A stretch of 64,000 nt of DNA from Planctomycetota bacterium (lineage in GTDB: Bacteria > Planctomycetota > UBA1135): the NCBI GenBank assembly GCA_024275135.1, contig JAJRZS010000003.1, forward strand, positions 1-64,000, given 5' to 3'. Below are positions 54,162 through 63,402 of this stretch, one piece after another (position 1 is the stretch's first letter; the number at the start of each line of letters is the position of its first letter). A program made the translations under genes and the position numbers. Under the pieces are notes generated by a model. The model was not told where the DNA came from and did no database searches. It worked only from the letters and a program-made list of their open reading frames with translations.

Positions 54162-56038
54162 ACGAAAGAACAAGAATCTCAATCCCAGAAGTCTTGCTGG
54201 TCATGGTGGGCTTTGCTGGCCTGACAGCACTTTATTTCTGGCCGATGTTGCAACAGCCCGAGCTTGTTTGGTCGGTCGGAAGGGACTTTTTTCAAAACAC
54301 TTGGAATCTGTGGTGGGTGCAGTATGCCTTTGACCATGGTCAGCCCTTTTATCAAACGGATCGCTTGTTTGCGCCGACCGGCACGTCCTTAGCCTTTCAC
54401 ACCATTTCTTTCACCAACTCCCTGCCTGCTTTGGTTTTACAGCGCGGACTCGGTGTCGGTGTGGGAACTGCACACACCGTCCTGTTTCTCTCTGCATTCT
54501 TCTGCAGCGGCATCGGCGGTTGGGCTTTGGCGCGCTACTTAAGTGGCGCGCCTCTGGCCGCATTCGGTGCGGGGTTGTTTTACGCCTTCAATCCCTACCA
54601 CACGGCCATGATTTCCCAGCTCAACAATGTACAATTCCAGTGGATGCCTTTGGTGCTTTTGGGGTTGTTGTGGATGTATGAGCAACGTAGTTGGTCGGCG
54701 GTTGTGCTGACGGCGGTTGCTTTGATGCTTGCTGCCTATACCGACTGGTATCAACCTCTGTTTTGCGCGATGGCTGGTGGCACCATTCTGCTTTTCCGCA
54801 TGGGGAGTGATCATCGTTGGGGCGACCGCAAGTTTTGGCTGCAGCTGGGAGTGATGGCGGCTCTGGCGGTGCTTGGCATGTTGCCGGGAGCTCTGCCTTT
54901 GATGCAACAGATGGGAGCTGCTGGCTCAGGAGAACTTCAAGATCCGATTCGGTATGTGGGAGAAATGCAACTTACCGGCATGAGCCCCAATGGTTATCAG
55001 GCACATCTGATGTGGCCGGTGTTGTTGGGGTGGTCGTCGATGCTGTTGTTGTTGTTTACTGCTTGGCGCGTGCGCGAACGGGGCATTGGTAGCTTTTGGT
55101 GCCTGCTTGCTGTGGGCTTTATATTGCTGCAAGGGCCCTATTTGGTGGTGCTAAATCACCATTTTCCACAAATCCCGATGCCGATGGCGCTGTTTCCACA
55201 TTTGCCAGTGCTGAATATGATTCGAGTGCCGCATCGCTTTCTTATTTTGCTGATTTTAGGGATTACGGGATTGCTGGCTTATGGTCTGCGTGAATTTCAA
55301 ATTCAACGTGGAGCCGTGGCCACCTTCCTTGTGTTGCCCCTGATGGCCCTGGAATTGCAATTAGCGAAACCTCACCCCGTGAGCTTGCAACCTGCTCCTG
55401 TCTATGCGCAATTGGCGGCGGACCCGGAGGATTACGCCGTTTTGGAAATGCCTATCGACTACCGAGATGGCTACACCATGTGGTTGCAAACCAAGCATCA
55501 GAAAAAACTGTTGGCAGGCTACACATCGCATATTTTGCCGGCCGCTTTGCCTGGGTTGAAAACAGATCTGATGCGGGCTTTGCATCCTGATGAAGTTGAT
55601 ACCGACATCCTTGGCTTGCCGGAATTTTTACCTGTGGAAGTGGATTCCCTAAGCGATGCCCAATTGGAAGCATGGCGACGGGAATTGTTGGTGGATAAGG
55701 GGGTGCGCTTTGTGGTTTTTCATAAAGATGCCGACTTTGCTGCCCTTTCCAGTCGCTTTCAAACGCCAGATTCCGCGTTAGAGAAGATAAAAGTTGCACT
55801 CATGCCATACCGTTGGAATCCTGCCCAAAAACAAGCAGCACGTGCACGCAAAACAGCAGTGAAAAACTTTATGACGGGGTTGGCGGAACACTCGCAGCAG
55901 GGGCGCGCGCTGATCGAGAAACTGTTCGGCCCACCAAACCCCGACTTGGGAAATCGAAGCACCGAGGTTTGGGATTTGCGCCCCTGGGCGAAAGATTATC
56001 TGGAGCTCAATGCAGCTCCAGAAGAGGTGGCAAAGTAA
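54158..56038 (+). CDS. Large polytopic membrane protein, GT-C glycosyltransferase-like
   Basis: A 626-residue protein with about ten or more transmembrane helices in the first 420 residues and a periplasmic C-terminal part. The N-terminus has LYFWPMLQQPELVWSVGRDFFQNTWNLWWVQYAF, which includes a periplasmic loop of Arg, Asp and Trp that resembles the first loop of GT-C lipid-sugar transferases. FNPYHTAMISQLNNVQFQWMPLVL follows. A mannosyl- or ArnT-like role is plausible but cannot be shown. The end overlaps the convergent sulfatase-fold gene by 32 nt. Confidence 0.72.
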   Translation: MNERTRISIPEVLLVMVGFAGLTALYFWPMLQQPELVWSVGRDFFQNTWNLWWVQYAFDHGQPFYQTDRLFAPTGTSLAFHTISFTNSLPALVLQRGLGVGVGTAHTVLFLSAFFCSGIGGWALARYLSGAPLAAFGAGLFYAFNPYHTAMISQLNNVQFQWMPLVLLGLLWMYEQRSWSAVVLTAVALMLAAYTDWYQPLFCAMAGGTILLFRMGSDHRWGDRKFWLQLGVMAALAVLGMLPGALPLMQQMGAAGSGELQDPIRYVGEMQLTGMSPNGYQAHLMWPVLLGWSSMLLLLFTAWRVRERGIGSFWCLLAVGFILLQGPYLVVLNHHFPQIPMPMALFPHLPVLNMIRVPHRFLILLILGITGLLAYGLREFQIQRGAVATFLVLPLMALELQLAKPHPVSLQPAPVYAQLAADPEDYAVLEMPIDYRDGYTMWLQTKHQKKLLAGYTSHILPAALPGLKTDLMRALHPDEVDTDILGLPEFLPVEVDSLSDAQLEAWRRELLVDKGVRFVVFHKDADFAALSSRFQTPDSALEKIKVALMPYRWNPAQKQAARARKTAVKNFMTGLAEHSQQGRALIEKLFGPPNPDLGNRSTEVWDLRPWAKDYLELNAAPEEVAK

Positions 56039-58205
56039 GGGCCTCTTCGGTTTCCGTGCCGTCGGCACTGCTAGAGCCAACGTAGCCTAGGTTCTCTAGG
56101 TTTTGCGTGGAGGCTTGTTCGTTCACCGCAGAGTTGTGCCACTTGACGTTGCGGCGAAACCATGCAAGCTGGCCGACTAAAATTTCCCGTGCACGTTCGT
56201 AGGAGGTGAGCTGGCGCTGCATGCGTTGCTCAAATTGCCTGGCTCGCGGCTCTTTGCCCGCAGGAATGGTTTGCGCTTCACTGCCAAGTTCTTGCGGATC
56301 CTGATCGAGGTCGATGAAGGCGCGTTCGCCATCACCGAAGACATATAGCTTTTCGTTTTCCGTGCGGATGACATCGATGGAACGCATGGTGCGGGCAACC
56401 TCTTCGCGCAACCCACCATCAACATACTGCGGATCCCACTGGGTGAATCCCGTAAGGTAGGAGGTGGGGTTGAAGTAGTGAGCAAGAATCATGTCGCGCA
56501 CCTTGATGTCTTTTTGCATGGCAGGCAATTGGCTTACCCCTTCAATGGCGAGGAGATCGGGGGTGCGCCAGGGTTCCACTTGTTGTGCGTGCTCGACGAT
56601 GTCGAGAATAGTGGGGTAAACATCGGTGAGCGAAGTCATGCTCTGTACCCGCTTGCCGGCGGGAAGCAGCTCCGGGAAGCGCATAATCAACGGTACATGC
56701 AGCAGGTTGTCGGCAAGAGAGAGCTGGTGGCCTATCCGATGGCTGAGTTCGCCGAACTCTTCTCCATGGTCGGCCGTGACCACCACCAGGGTATTCTCCA
56801 TCAACCCCTGCTCGTGGAGATTGTCAAAAAGACGCCCTAGGAGGCCATCCTGGTAAAGAATCTCGTCGTCGTAGAGCGATTTGAAAATTTCCATTTCTCG
56901 AGGAGTAATATCCCAATCGCCAACGATGATTTCATGCTGACCCTCGGTGTTGTTGCGTGGGGTGAGCGCGTGGCTTTCTTCCAAACTGATTCCTTCCGGA
57001 AGAAAATGGCCCCAAAATTCTTTGGGTGGTTGGTAAGGGTCATGGGCTTCATTGAGATGAACGAACATGAAGAAAGGACGCTTTGAATCACGGCTACGGT
57101 GAGCACCGTTCATCCAGTCAATCGCGGTGTCGATAACGCGTTTGCCACCCTTGTCGGTCGGGGTGGGGGCAGGCATGCCCAATTTATCGCGATAGCGAGT
57201 CCAAAAACGGCGCACGAAGAATCGATCCTTTAACCCTGGCAAGGAGTAGTCGAAAAAGGTTTCAAAGCCTTGGGAGAGGCCGGAGTTGTAGGTGAGCCAG
57301 GATTTTTCGGCAACGGCCATGGTGTCGTAGCCGCGCTGCGCCATTTCTTCGGAGATGGTGTGGATGTCGTAGCGGACCACTCCATCGACGCTGGCGACGC
57401 CATCGGGCAGGCGGGGGCGCAACCAGCCTGTGCCATGCGAATTGGGTTGCAGGCCGGTGAATAAGGAGCAGTGAGAGGGCAAAGTCCAGGGAGCAGCCGC
57501 GAAGGCGTTTTCAAATAGCACTCCCTCCTCGGCAAAGGCATCCAAATGAGGGCTGGTTGCGCGGTGATAGCCATAACAGCCGAGATGGCGAGCCGAAGTG
57601 GTGTCGAGAACCACTAATAGGACATTGGGGGAATTGGGTGGGGCTTGATTGGCCCTGTCCGGAGTGGCGACCAGAGCGGGGCGGACCGGAAGAACCCAAC
57701 TAAGGCCAGCAAAAAGAAGCAACAGGAGCAAGCCGAAAGCGGTGGCGAAACGGCTGAAGAAGGAACTAAAGGCCCAGCCGAAAGACGTGGAAGCGAGGCG
57801 GTAAAGAAGGAGATAGGCGATTAAACCGCCACCTAGAATCATAGCGAAGGTGGTGAGGGCTCGCGGATGGAGGGTAGGGATGGCGACCGGGAGCCACACC
57901 ATACGGGCTTCCAGGAGCAGCACCAAGGTTGCGCCAGCGACCAAAATGAAGATGCCAAGGTAGATCTGAAAATCATCTTTACGTGCTTGGAGGCGTGTAA
58001 CTAGGGGTAAAGCGAGTGTGCAGAGCAAGCCAAATCCGGCGCCAAGAAGCAGGTGGCTTGGCAAGAGACTGGACCAAACCAACGGATCGGCGTGATAAGG
58101 AAAGGCGTGGTAGACAGCAAATGCCTCAACCAAGCTGGCCCATCCTGCCATGCATGCACCCAGCAAGGCTCCCTGTAAGAGGTTGTGCACCTTCATAAGG
58201 CCCAT
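56007..58205 (-). CDS. Membrane-anchored sulfatase-fold protein with Thr nucleophile
   Basis: A 732-residue protein with five or so N-terminal transmembrane helices (to about residue 180) and a soluble sulfatase-superfamily domain. Metal-site motifs: NVLLVVLDTTSARHLGCYGYHRATSPH, then AAPWTLPSHCSLFTGLQPNSHG, and VVVTADHGEEFGE. The nucleophile position is Thr in WTLPSHC. This layout, a membrane bundle plus a Thr-type catalytic domain, is that of lipid phospho- or phosphoethanolamine transferases and LtaS-like enzymes, although the sequence is nearer to planctomycete sulfatases. It overlaps the GT-C-like gene (stops) and the next small gene (start). Confidence 0.82.
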   Translation of the reverse strand: MGLMKVHNLLQGALLGACMAGWASLVEAFAVYHAFPYHADPLVWSSLLPSHLLLGAGFGLLCTLALPLVTRLQARKDDFQIYLGIFILVAGATLVLLLEARMVWLPVAIPTLHPRALTTFAMILGGGLIAYLLLYRLASTSFGWAFSSFFSRFATAFGLLLLLLFAGLSWVLPVRPALVATPDRANQAPPNSPNVLLVVLDTTSARHLGCYGYHRATSPHLDAFAEEGVLFENAFAAAPWTLPSHCSLFTGLQPNSHGTGWLRPRLPDGVASVDGVVRYDIHTISEEMAQRGYDTMAVAEKSWLTYNSGLSQGFETFFDYSLPGLKDRFFVRRFWTRYRDKLGMPAPTPTDKGGKRVIDTAIDWMNGAHRSRDSKRPFFMFVHLNEAHDPYQPPKEFWGHFLPEGISLEESHALTPRNNTEGQHEIIVGDWDITPREMEIFKSLYDDEILYQDGLLGRLFDNLHEQGLMENTLVVVTADHGEEFGELSHRIGHQLSLADNLLHVPLIMRFPELLPAGKRVQSMTSLTDVYPTILDIVEHAQQVEPWRTPDLLAIEGVSQLPAMQKDIKVRDMILAHYFNPTSYLTGFTQWDPQYVDGGLREEVARTMRSIDVIRTENEKLYVFGDGERAFIDLDQDPQELGSEAQTIPAGKEPRARQFEQRMQRQLTSYERAREILVGQLAWFRRNVKWHNSAVNEQASTQNLENLGYVGSSSADGTETEEALTLPPLLELH

Positions 58206-58540
58206 GATAGATAAGCTGAGGAACCGTCGCTATCCCCCCAAAATCGCAGTTGGCCACGGCGAAGGTCGAGATTGCTGATTTTTTCTCGCAGCTGATTCAA
58301 AATGAGTCCGCTGGCAAGGCCCGCCCCCTGTAACTGAAACTGATGGAAACAAAGCCCATTTTCAAGCGGACGCACCGCGGCTTGCAGCTGGATTTGTCCC
58401 AGCATGGGAGCTTGGGCGTTCAGGCAAAGTTTGTCGTCCTCAATTTGGATGGCATGGAGGAGAACTCCCTTGGGCAATTGCGTTTGCAAGAAATCCTGAA
58501 ATCCTGGAAGTTGCAGGTTAAGGAGAAGCTTCATAGGCAT
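58193..58540 (-). CDS. Small protein of unknown function upstream of the sulfatase-fold gene
   Basis: A 115-residue protein with alternating hydrophobic pattern (LLLNLQLPGFQDFLQTQLP, IQLQAAVRPLENGLCFHQFQLQGAG), suggesting a beta-rich fold. No signal peptide or motif is seen. ATG 58540 or 58534 can start it. It overlaps the downstream gene by 13 nt and may be translationally coupled to it. It is divergent from the VWA lipoprotein gene with a 23-nt gap, so the promoters may overlap. Confidence 0.6.
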   Translation of the reverse strand: MPMKLLLNLQLPGFQDFLQTQLPKGVLLHAIQIEDDKLCLNAQAPMLGQIQLQAAVRPLENGLCFHQFQLQGAGLASGLILNQLREKISNLDLRRGQLRFWGDSDGSSAYLSWAL

Positions 58541-58563
58541 ACTGTAGGAGATGCCACTGCGCC

Positions 58564-59874
58564 ATGATTGCTACCCTTTTTCTTCTACTTGCCTGTCAGA
58601 CAAATCCTGCCACTGGGACGATTTACTACCCAGGGAGCCTGGGGCGTCCAGGTGGGTTTTTACCTGAGCCGCGGCAGGAACAACTCTTGCTGGACTTGCA
58701 GAACCGTCGCTTGTCCAGTGAGCAACGTTTGCAAGCCTTGGCCATTTTGGCTTATCAAGCAAAACCTTTGCCTTTCGATGCGGTGCGAGCCATGCGACGC
58801 TATGCCCATGGTGAAGACCAAATTGATTATGTGCGATGTTTGGGGTTGGCTGGCGAGGAAGGGCTGCATGAGCTTAAGAAAATGAAAAACTTGCGGCGTC
58901 CCGAAGTGAGGGCAGAGGCTATCTTTGCCCAAGTCTTGCACTTAGAGGAGGGGGAAGATTTAGGAAGACAGGTTTTGCGCAATCGTCAAGAATCCTACCT
59001 CGTAAGGGTTGCAGCTTTGCGCGGGCTCGCTGAGCGAGGTTCTCCCTTCGCTCATGTGGAAGCCTTACGCCGCTTGTTGATGGAGGAGGGGCCGCTGCTT
59101 TATGAGTGTTTAGCCATATTGCGGCTTGAACCGAGTCAGGACGACATATTACCTCTTATCGAATTGCTGGAGCTAAGCCACGGGCGAGCAGCAGCGGAAG
59201 CTGTGGAGTTGTTGCAGGAAATTACCGGCTATCGCATTGCGAACGATTACAAGACTTGGAAGCATTTCTTTCTCAAACACAAGGCCGAGGGGACACCTTT
59301 TTCCATTCCGTCGACGAATACCTCGACCTCCTCCACCTTGTCTTATTTGGGCATCCCCATTTACAGTGACCGCTTAGCCTTTGTTTTGGATAGTTCTGGC
59401 TCAATGAAAACACCACTTCCCGAACAACGGCCGCAAACACGGGGTAGGAAATCCAAGGAGGAGTTTGTCAAACTCTTACCAAGGTTGCCGGAGCGAGCCA
59501 AGTTCAACGTGATTTTTTTTGAATCGGAGTTGCATGTGTTTAGCAAATCCTTAGTTTCGGCTTCCGTTGAACAAAAGGATAAAGCAAAAACTTTTGTCCA
59601 ATCGGTTCCCTTCGAAGGCGGCACCAATTTGTTTGGCGGACTTTCCCTGGCCTTTGCCGACTCGGAAGTGGAGGAAGTTATTCTGCTCACTGATGGCGCC
59701 CCATCCGTTGGTGAATTCGTCGACCCGATTCCCATTTTGGCCCGCATTGCGCGCTGGAATCGCTGGCGGCGCGTGCGCATTAGCACAATCTCCTTTGGTG
59801 CACCTCCGAGGGATCGCTATTTTCTCTATCGCTTGGCGATGGAAAACTTAGGGGCCTGTCGCATCATCGATTAG
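58564..59874 (+). CDS. VWA-domain lipoprotein with a HEAT-like N-terminal half
   Basis: A 436-residue lipoprotein (LFLLLACQTN, lipid at Cys). Residues about 40-230 form helical repeats (HEAT/armadillo-like). After a Ser/Thr linker comes a von Willebrand A domain with the metal site DSSGSM, then VPFEGGTNLFGGLSLAF and LLTDGAPSVGEFVDP. It probably tethers or assembles partners at the cell envelope in a Mg-dependent way. Function is not known. Confidence 0.85.
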   Translation: MIATLFLLLACQTNPATGTIYYPGSLGRPGGFLPEPRQEQLLLDLQNRRLSSEQRLQALAILAYQAKPLPFDAVRAMRRYAHGEDQIDYVRCLGLAGEEGLHELKKMKNLRRPEVRAEAIFAQVLHLEEGEDLGRQVLRNRQESYLVRVAALRGLAERGSPFAHVEALRRLLMEEGPLLYECLAILRLEPSQDDILPLIELLELSHGRAAAEAVELLQEITGYRIANDYKTWKHFFLKHKAEGTPFSIPSTNTSTSSTLSYLGIPIYSDRLAFVLDSSGSMKTPLPEQRPQTRGRKSKEEFVKLLPRLPERAKFNVIFFESELHVFSKSLVSASVEQKDKAKTFVQSVPFEGGTNLFGGLSLAFADSEVEEVILLTDGAPSVGEFVDPIPILARIARWNRWRRVRISTISFGAPPRDRYFLYRLAMENLGACRIID

Positions 59875-59883
59875 AATCTCTCC

Positions 59884-60936
59884 ATGCAAGCAGTACGCAT
59901 CCACGAGCATGGCGGTATGGAGGCTTTGCAGCTGGAAGATATTCCAGTTCCTCAGCCTGGGCCTGGACTGGTTCGGCTACGCGTTGCTTGGTCGGCGCTA
60001 AACCATTTGGACACCTGGGTGCGGCGGGGGGTGCCTGGCCATAAGTTTCCACTTCCCATCACCCCAGGTTGCGATTTTAGTGGCTGGGTAGATGCATTGG
60101 GAGAGGGTGTGGAGGGTTGGAAAATTGGCCAGAGGGTGACGGTGGCTCCCGGCTACACATCAGCGCCTAGCGTGCAGGCGGCAAGCGGGCATCACAACTT
60201 GGCCCGTGACTATGGAATTTATGGGGAAACTTGCGATGGCGGGAATGCGGAGTTTGCTGTAGTCCATGCGGAAAACCTGATTGCGGTGCCAGACGGTTTC
60301 CCCTTGGATTTAGCGGCGGCTTTTCCCCTCACTTATCTCACCGCTTGGCATATGTTGATGACACGATGTGGCTTGCAGGCATGGGATAAAGTATTGGTGC
60401 ATGCCGCTGGCAGTGGGGTGTCGGTTGCTGCCACTCAAATTGCCAAGCTCCATGGCGCTGCGGTGATGGTCACTGCTGGTTCCGAGGATAAGGTACGGAA
60501 GGGACTTGACAACGGCGCTGATTTCGGCGTGAACTACCAAACGAAAGATTGGTGTGCTGCGGCTAAGACTTGGACGCAAAAGGCTGGCCTTGACATCATT
60601 GTGGACCATGTCGGCGTGGATACGCTGCCCAAAGGCATTTGGGCCCTGGCCAAAGGCGGGCGTTTGGTGACCTGTGGCGTCACCAGTGGTGCTTTGATGG
60701 AAATCAATTTTGCCCCCATCTTCTTCAAAAGCCTAAGCATTCTGGGCAGCACCATGGGCGGGCTTGGGGAAGTTCATCAGCTCTCAAAGTTGGTTTTTGC
60801 GCGGAAACTCAACCCAATTATCGATTCCCGCTACCCTATGCAGGAGGTTGCTTTGGCCCACGCGCGGCTGAACCAACGCCAGGTCTTTGGCAAAGTGTTA
60901 CTTCAAATTGCGGAAGAGGCAGAAGATACGGGGTGA
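59884..60936 (+). CDS. Zinc-type alcohol dehydrogenase / quinone oxidoreductase (MDR family)
   Basis: A 350-residue medium-chain dehydrogenase/reductase. PLPITPGCDFSGWVDALGEGVEGWKIGQRV, DKVLVHAAGSGVSVAATQIAKLHGAAVMVTAGSEDKV (NADP site) and the C-terminal MQEVALAHARLNQRQVFGKVLL are clear. The catalytic zinc Cys is not convincing (the usual GHE motif is absent), so it is nearer to quinone oxidoreductases than to true alcohol dehydrogenases. It lies between the VWA gene and the oxidase operon without obvious link. Confidence 0.88.
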   Translation: MQAVRIHEHGGMEALQLEDIPVPQPGPGLVRLRVAWSALNHLDTWVRRGVPGHKFPLPITPGCDFSGWVDALGEGVEGWKIGQRVTVAPGYTSAPSVQAASGHHNLARDYGIYGETCDGGNAEFAVVHAENLIAVPDGFPLDLAAAFPLTYLTAWHMLMTRCGLQAWDKVLVHAAGSGVSVAATQIAKLHGAAVMVTAGSEDKVRKGLDNGADFGVNYQTKDWCAAAKTWTQKAGLDIIVDHVGVDTLPKGIWALAKGGRLVTCGVTSGALMEINFAPIFFKSLSILGSTMGGLGEVHQLSKLVFARKLNPIIDSRYPMQEVALAHARLNQRQVFGKVLLQIAEEAEDTG

Positions 60937-61003
60937 TTTCCTATTCCCCGGCAAGGTTGGGTTTTGTACTATTTGCTCCGTAATTCTTTAGACCCAACCT
61001 GCC

Positions 61004-63208
61004 ATGCAAAACCCTTCTCCCTCCGTCGCAGCAGGCGCTCTTGAGCGGTTTTCCTACGACGACAGCATTGTCCGCAAGTTTGTTTTTGCCACCTTTATTT
61101 GGGGTGTGGTTGGCCTCCTTGTGGGGGTCATTCTTGCCCTACAGCTCGCGGATGCGCGCTTTAATCTAGGGCTGGAATGGACTTCATTTGGTCGCCTAAG
61201 GCCACTCCACACCAACGCCGTGATTTTCGCCTTTGCTGGCAACGGGATTTTTGCTGCGGTTTACTACTCCACACAGAGGTTGCTGAAAACCAGAATGTTC
61301 AGCGACAAGTTGTCCAATCTGCATTTTTGGGGTTGGCAGGCAATCATTCTTTCTGCGGCGCTCACCTTGCCTTTGGGAATTACCCAAGGCAAAGAATATG
61401 CCGAGCTGGAGTGGCCAATCGACATTGCCATCACCATTATCTGGGTGGTGTTCGCAGTGAATTTTTTCGGCACCTTGAAGGTGCGACGCGAACGCCATCT
61501 TTATGTGGCGCTGTGGTTCTATATTGCCACCATCATTGCCATCGCTGTTCTGCACATTTTCAACAACCTTTGGGTCATCGCAGGCCCCTGGAAATCCTAT
61601 AGCATTTACGCTGGGGTGCAGGATGCCTTTATGCAGTGGTGGTATGGCCACAACGCCGTGGCCTTTTTCCTCACCACTCCTTTTCTCGGCCTTATGTATT
61701 ACTTTATGCCGAAAGCTGCCGAGCGCCCCGTCTTTAGTTACAAGCTTTCCATTCTCCACTTTTGGTCGTTGGTCTTCATTTACATCTGGGCGGGGCCTCA
61801 CCACTTGCATTACACGGCTTTGCCTGAATGGGCCTCAACCTTGGGCATGCTGTTTTCGGTGATGCTGTGGATGCCTTCTTGGGGGGGCATGCTCAATGGC
61901 CTATTGACTTTGCGTGGTGCCTGGAATCGGGTAGCCACGGATCCCATTCTGAAATTTTTCGTCGTCGGCATCACTTTTTATGGCATGTCCACCTTTGAAG
62001 GACCGCTGCTATCGGTGAAAGCGGTGAATTCCTTGTCCCACTACACAGACTGGACCATAGCCCATGTCCATGCGGGCACTTTGGGTTGGGTGGGATTCAT
62101 GATTTTTGGCATGGTGTACTGGCTGATGCCACGCCTTTTCCAGACCGAAGTCGCCAAGCCAAAATGGGTGAATTTGCATTTCTGGACCGGCACGATTGGC
62201 ATCGTTCTCTACATCGTGTCGATTTACGCTGCTGGCCTTACTCAGGGCTTAATGTGGCGCGCCTTCACCGCAGAAGGCATCTTGCAGTACCCAGATTTCT
62301 TGGAAACGGTCACGCGATTAGTGCCAATGTATTGGATTCGCGTTGGTGGTGGCACCTTGTATTTGTTTGGCGCCGTGCTGGGCTTGGTGAATTTGATACT
62401 TACCTGGAAAAAACGTCCTGCGACCTACGAAGAACCAGTATTCGAAGCCCCGGCTTTGGCTCCAAACTACCAACCTGCACCTGCCAGTGGGGGATTCATG
62501 GCCATGAACTGGCACCGTGCTTGGGAGGGCAAACCCTTCAAATTTACGGCCTGGGTCGTGATTGCGGTGGTTAGCGCCTCGTTGTTCGAGATTATCCCCA
62601 CCTTTGTCATCGAGTCGAATGTTCCAACCATTGCTTCGGTGAAACCCTATACACCTTTGGAGCTAGCTGGTCGTGACATCTATGTGGCAGAGGGATGCTA
62701 CAACTGCCACTCGCAAATGGTGCGACCTCTGCACTTTGAAACGGAGCGATTTGGCGAATACTCCAAGGCGGGAGAATTTGTTTACGACCACCCATTTCAG
62801 TGGGGGTCGCGGCGCATCGGTCCTGACCTGGCTCGAGTTGGGCAGCGCACATTGACCGCAAGTTGGCACCTGCGGCACCTGCGCAACCCGCAAGAAACTT
62901 CACCCGGATCCATCATGCCCTCTTATGCTCATTTGCTAAGAAAGGAGATTAATTTCGAACAAATTCCGCGGCGGATGAAGGCCAATCAAACGGTGGGAGT
63001 TCCTTATACGGATGACGAAATTCTGCAAGGAGCGCAACAAGCACAACAGCAGGCGCAGCAAGTGGCTGCCCAGTTGGCCAAAGAGAGCCAAGACCTGCAG
63101 GGATTTGAAAATAAGGAAGTTGTTGCTCTCATCGCTTACTTGCAACGGCTTGGGACGGACATTGCCAAGGCACCTTCCTCTAGTTCGGCTATGCAGGAGG
63201 GAAAATAA
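61004..63208 (+). CDS. ccoNO: cbb3-type cytochrome c oxidase, fused CcoN-CcoO subunits
   Basis: A 734-residue fusion of the catalytic subunit and the mono-haem subunit of the high-affinity oxygen reductase. CcoN part (about residues 1-480): haem and copper ligands in GRLRPLHTNAVIF, YGHNAVAFFL, AGPHHLHYTALPEW and IAHVHAGTLGWV. CcoO part (about 505-730): one membrane helix, then haem site GCYNCHSQMVRPL and IMPSYAHLL. In most bacteria these are two genes. It is followed by ccoQ-like and ccoP. No FNR-type site was found upstream. Confidence 0.95.
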   Translation: MQNPSPSVAAGALERFSYDDSIVRKFVFATFIWGVVGLLVGVILALQLADARFNLGLEWTSFGRLRPLHTNAVIFAFAGNGIFAAVYYSTQRLLKTRMFSDKLSNLHFWGWQAIILSAALTLPLGITQGKEYAELEWPIDIAITIIWVVFAVNFFGTLKVRRERHLYVALWFYIATIIAIAVLHIFNNLWVIAGPWKSYSIYAGVQDAFMQWWYGHNAVAFFLTTPFLGLMYYFMPKAAERPVFSYKLSILHFWSLVFIYIWAGPHHLHYTALPEWASTLGMLFSVMLWMPSWGGMLNGLLTLRGAWNRVATDPILKFFVVGITFYGMSTFEGPLLSVKAVNSLSHYTDWTIAHVHAGTLGWVGFMIFGMVYWLMPRLFQTEVAKPKWVNLHFWTGTIGIVLYIVSIYAAGLTQGLMWRAFTAEGILQYPDFLETVTRLVPMYWIRVGGGTLYLFGAVLGLVNLILTWKKRPATYEEPVFEAPALAPNYQPAPASGGFMAMNWHRAWEGKPFKFTAWVVIAVVSASLFEIIPTFVIESNVPTIASVKPYTPLELAGRDIYVAEGCYNCHSQMVRPLHFETERFGEYSKAGEFVYDHPFQWGSRRIGPDLARVGQRTLTASWHLRHLRNPQETSPGSIMPSYAHLLRKEINFEQIPRRMKANQTVGVPYTDDEILQGAQQAQQQAQQVAAQLAKESQDLQGFENKEVVALIAYLQRLGTDIAKAPSSSSAMQEGK

Positions 63209-63402
63209 TGTTTACAGACGTCTCACTGTGGAAGCAGCTCGCTTTACTTTTCTTCTTTCTGTTCTTCTGCGGGGTTCTGGCCTGGGTGTTTTTCTCAGCG
63301 CGGGCCAGTCAGTTTTCGCATGACGCATCCCTTCCTCTTGATGAGGGCAAACCGGTGTGTCCATCTTCGTCCCCTTCTGTCGAGGAGGTTCCCCATGTCT
63401 GA
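63208..63402 (+). CDS. CcoQ-like small membrane subunit
   Basis: A 64-residue protein with one transmembrane helix (LALLFFFLFFCGVLAWVFF) and a short tail. It sits between ccoNO and ccoP, where CcoQ is usual, with start overlapping the ccoNO stop by one base and GGAGGG upstream. Sequence similarity to CcoQ is weak; the call rests on size and place. Confidence 0.75.
   Translation: MFTDVSLWKQLALLFFFLFFCGVLAWVFFSARASQFSHDASLPLDEGKPVCPSSSPSVEEVPHV

Noticed and set aside
61004-63208. ccoNO fusion as an artefact of a missed stop or frameshift
   Set aside because: The frame is continuous with a sensible linker between the last CcoN helix and the CcoO membrane helix, and fused forms are known in other phyla.
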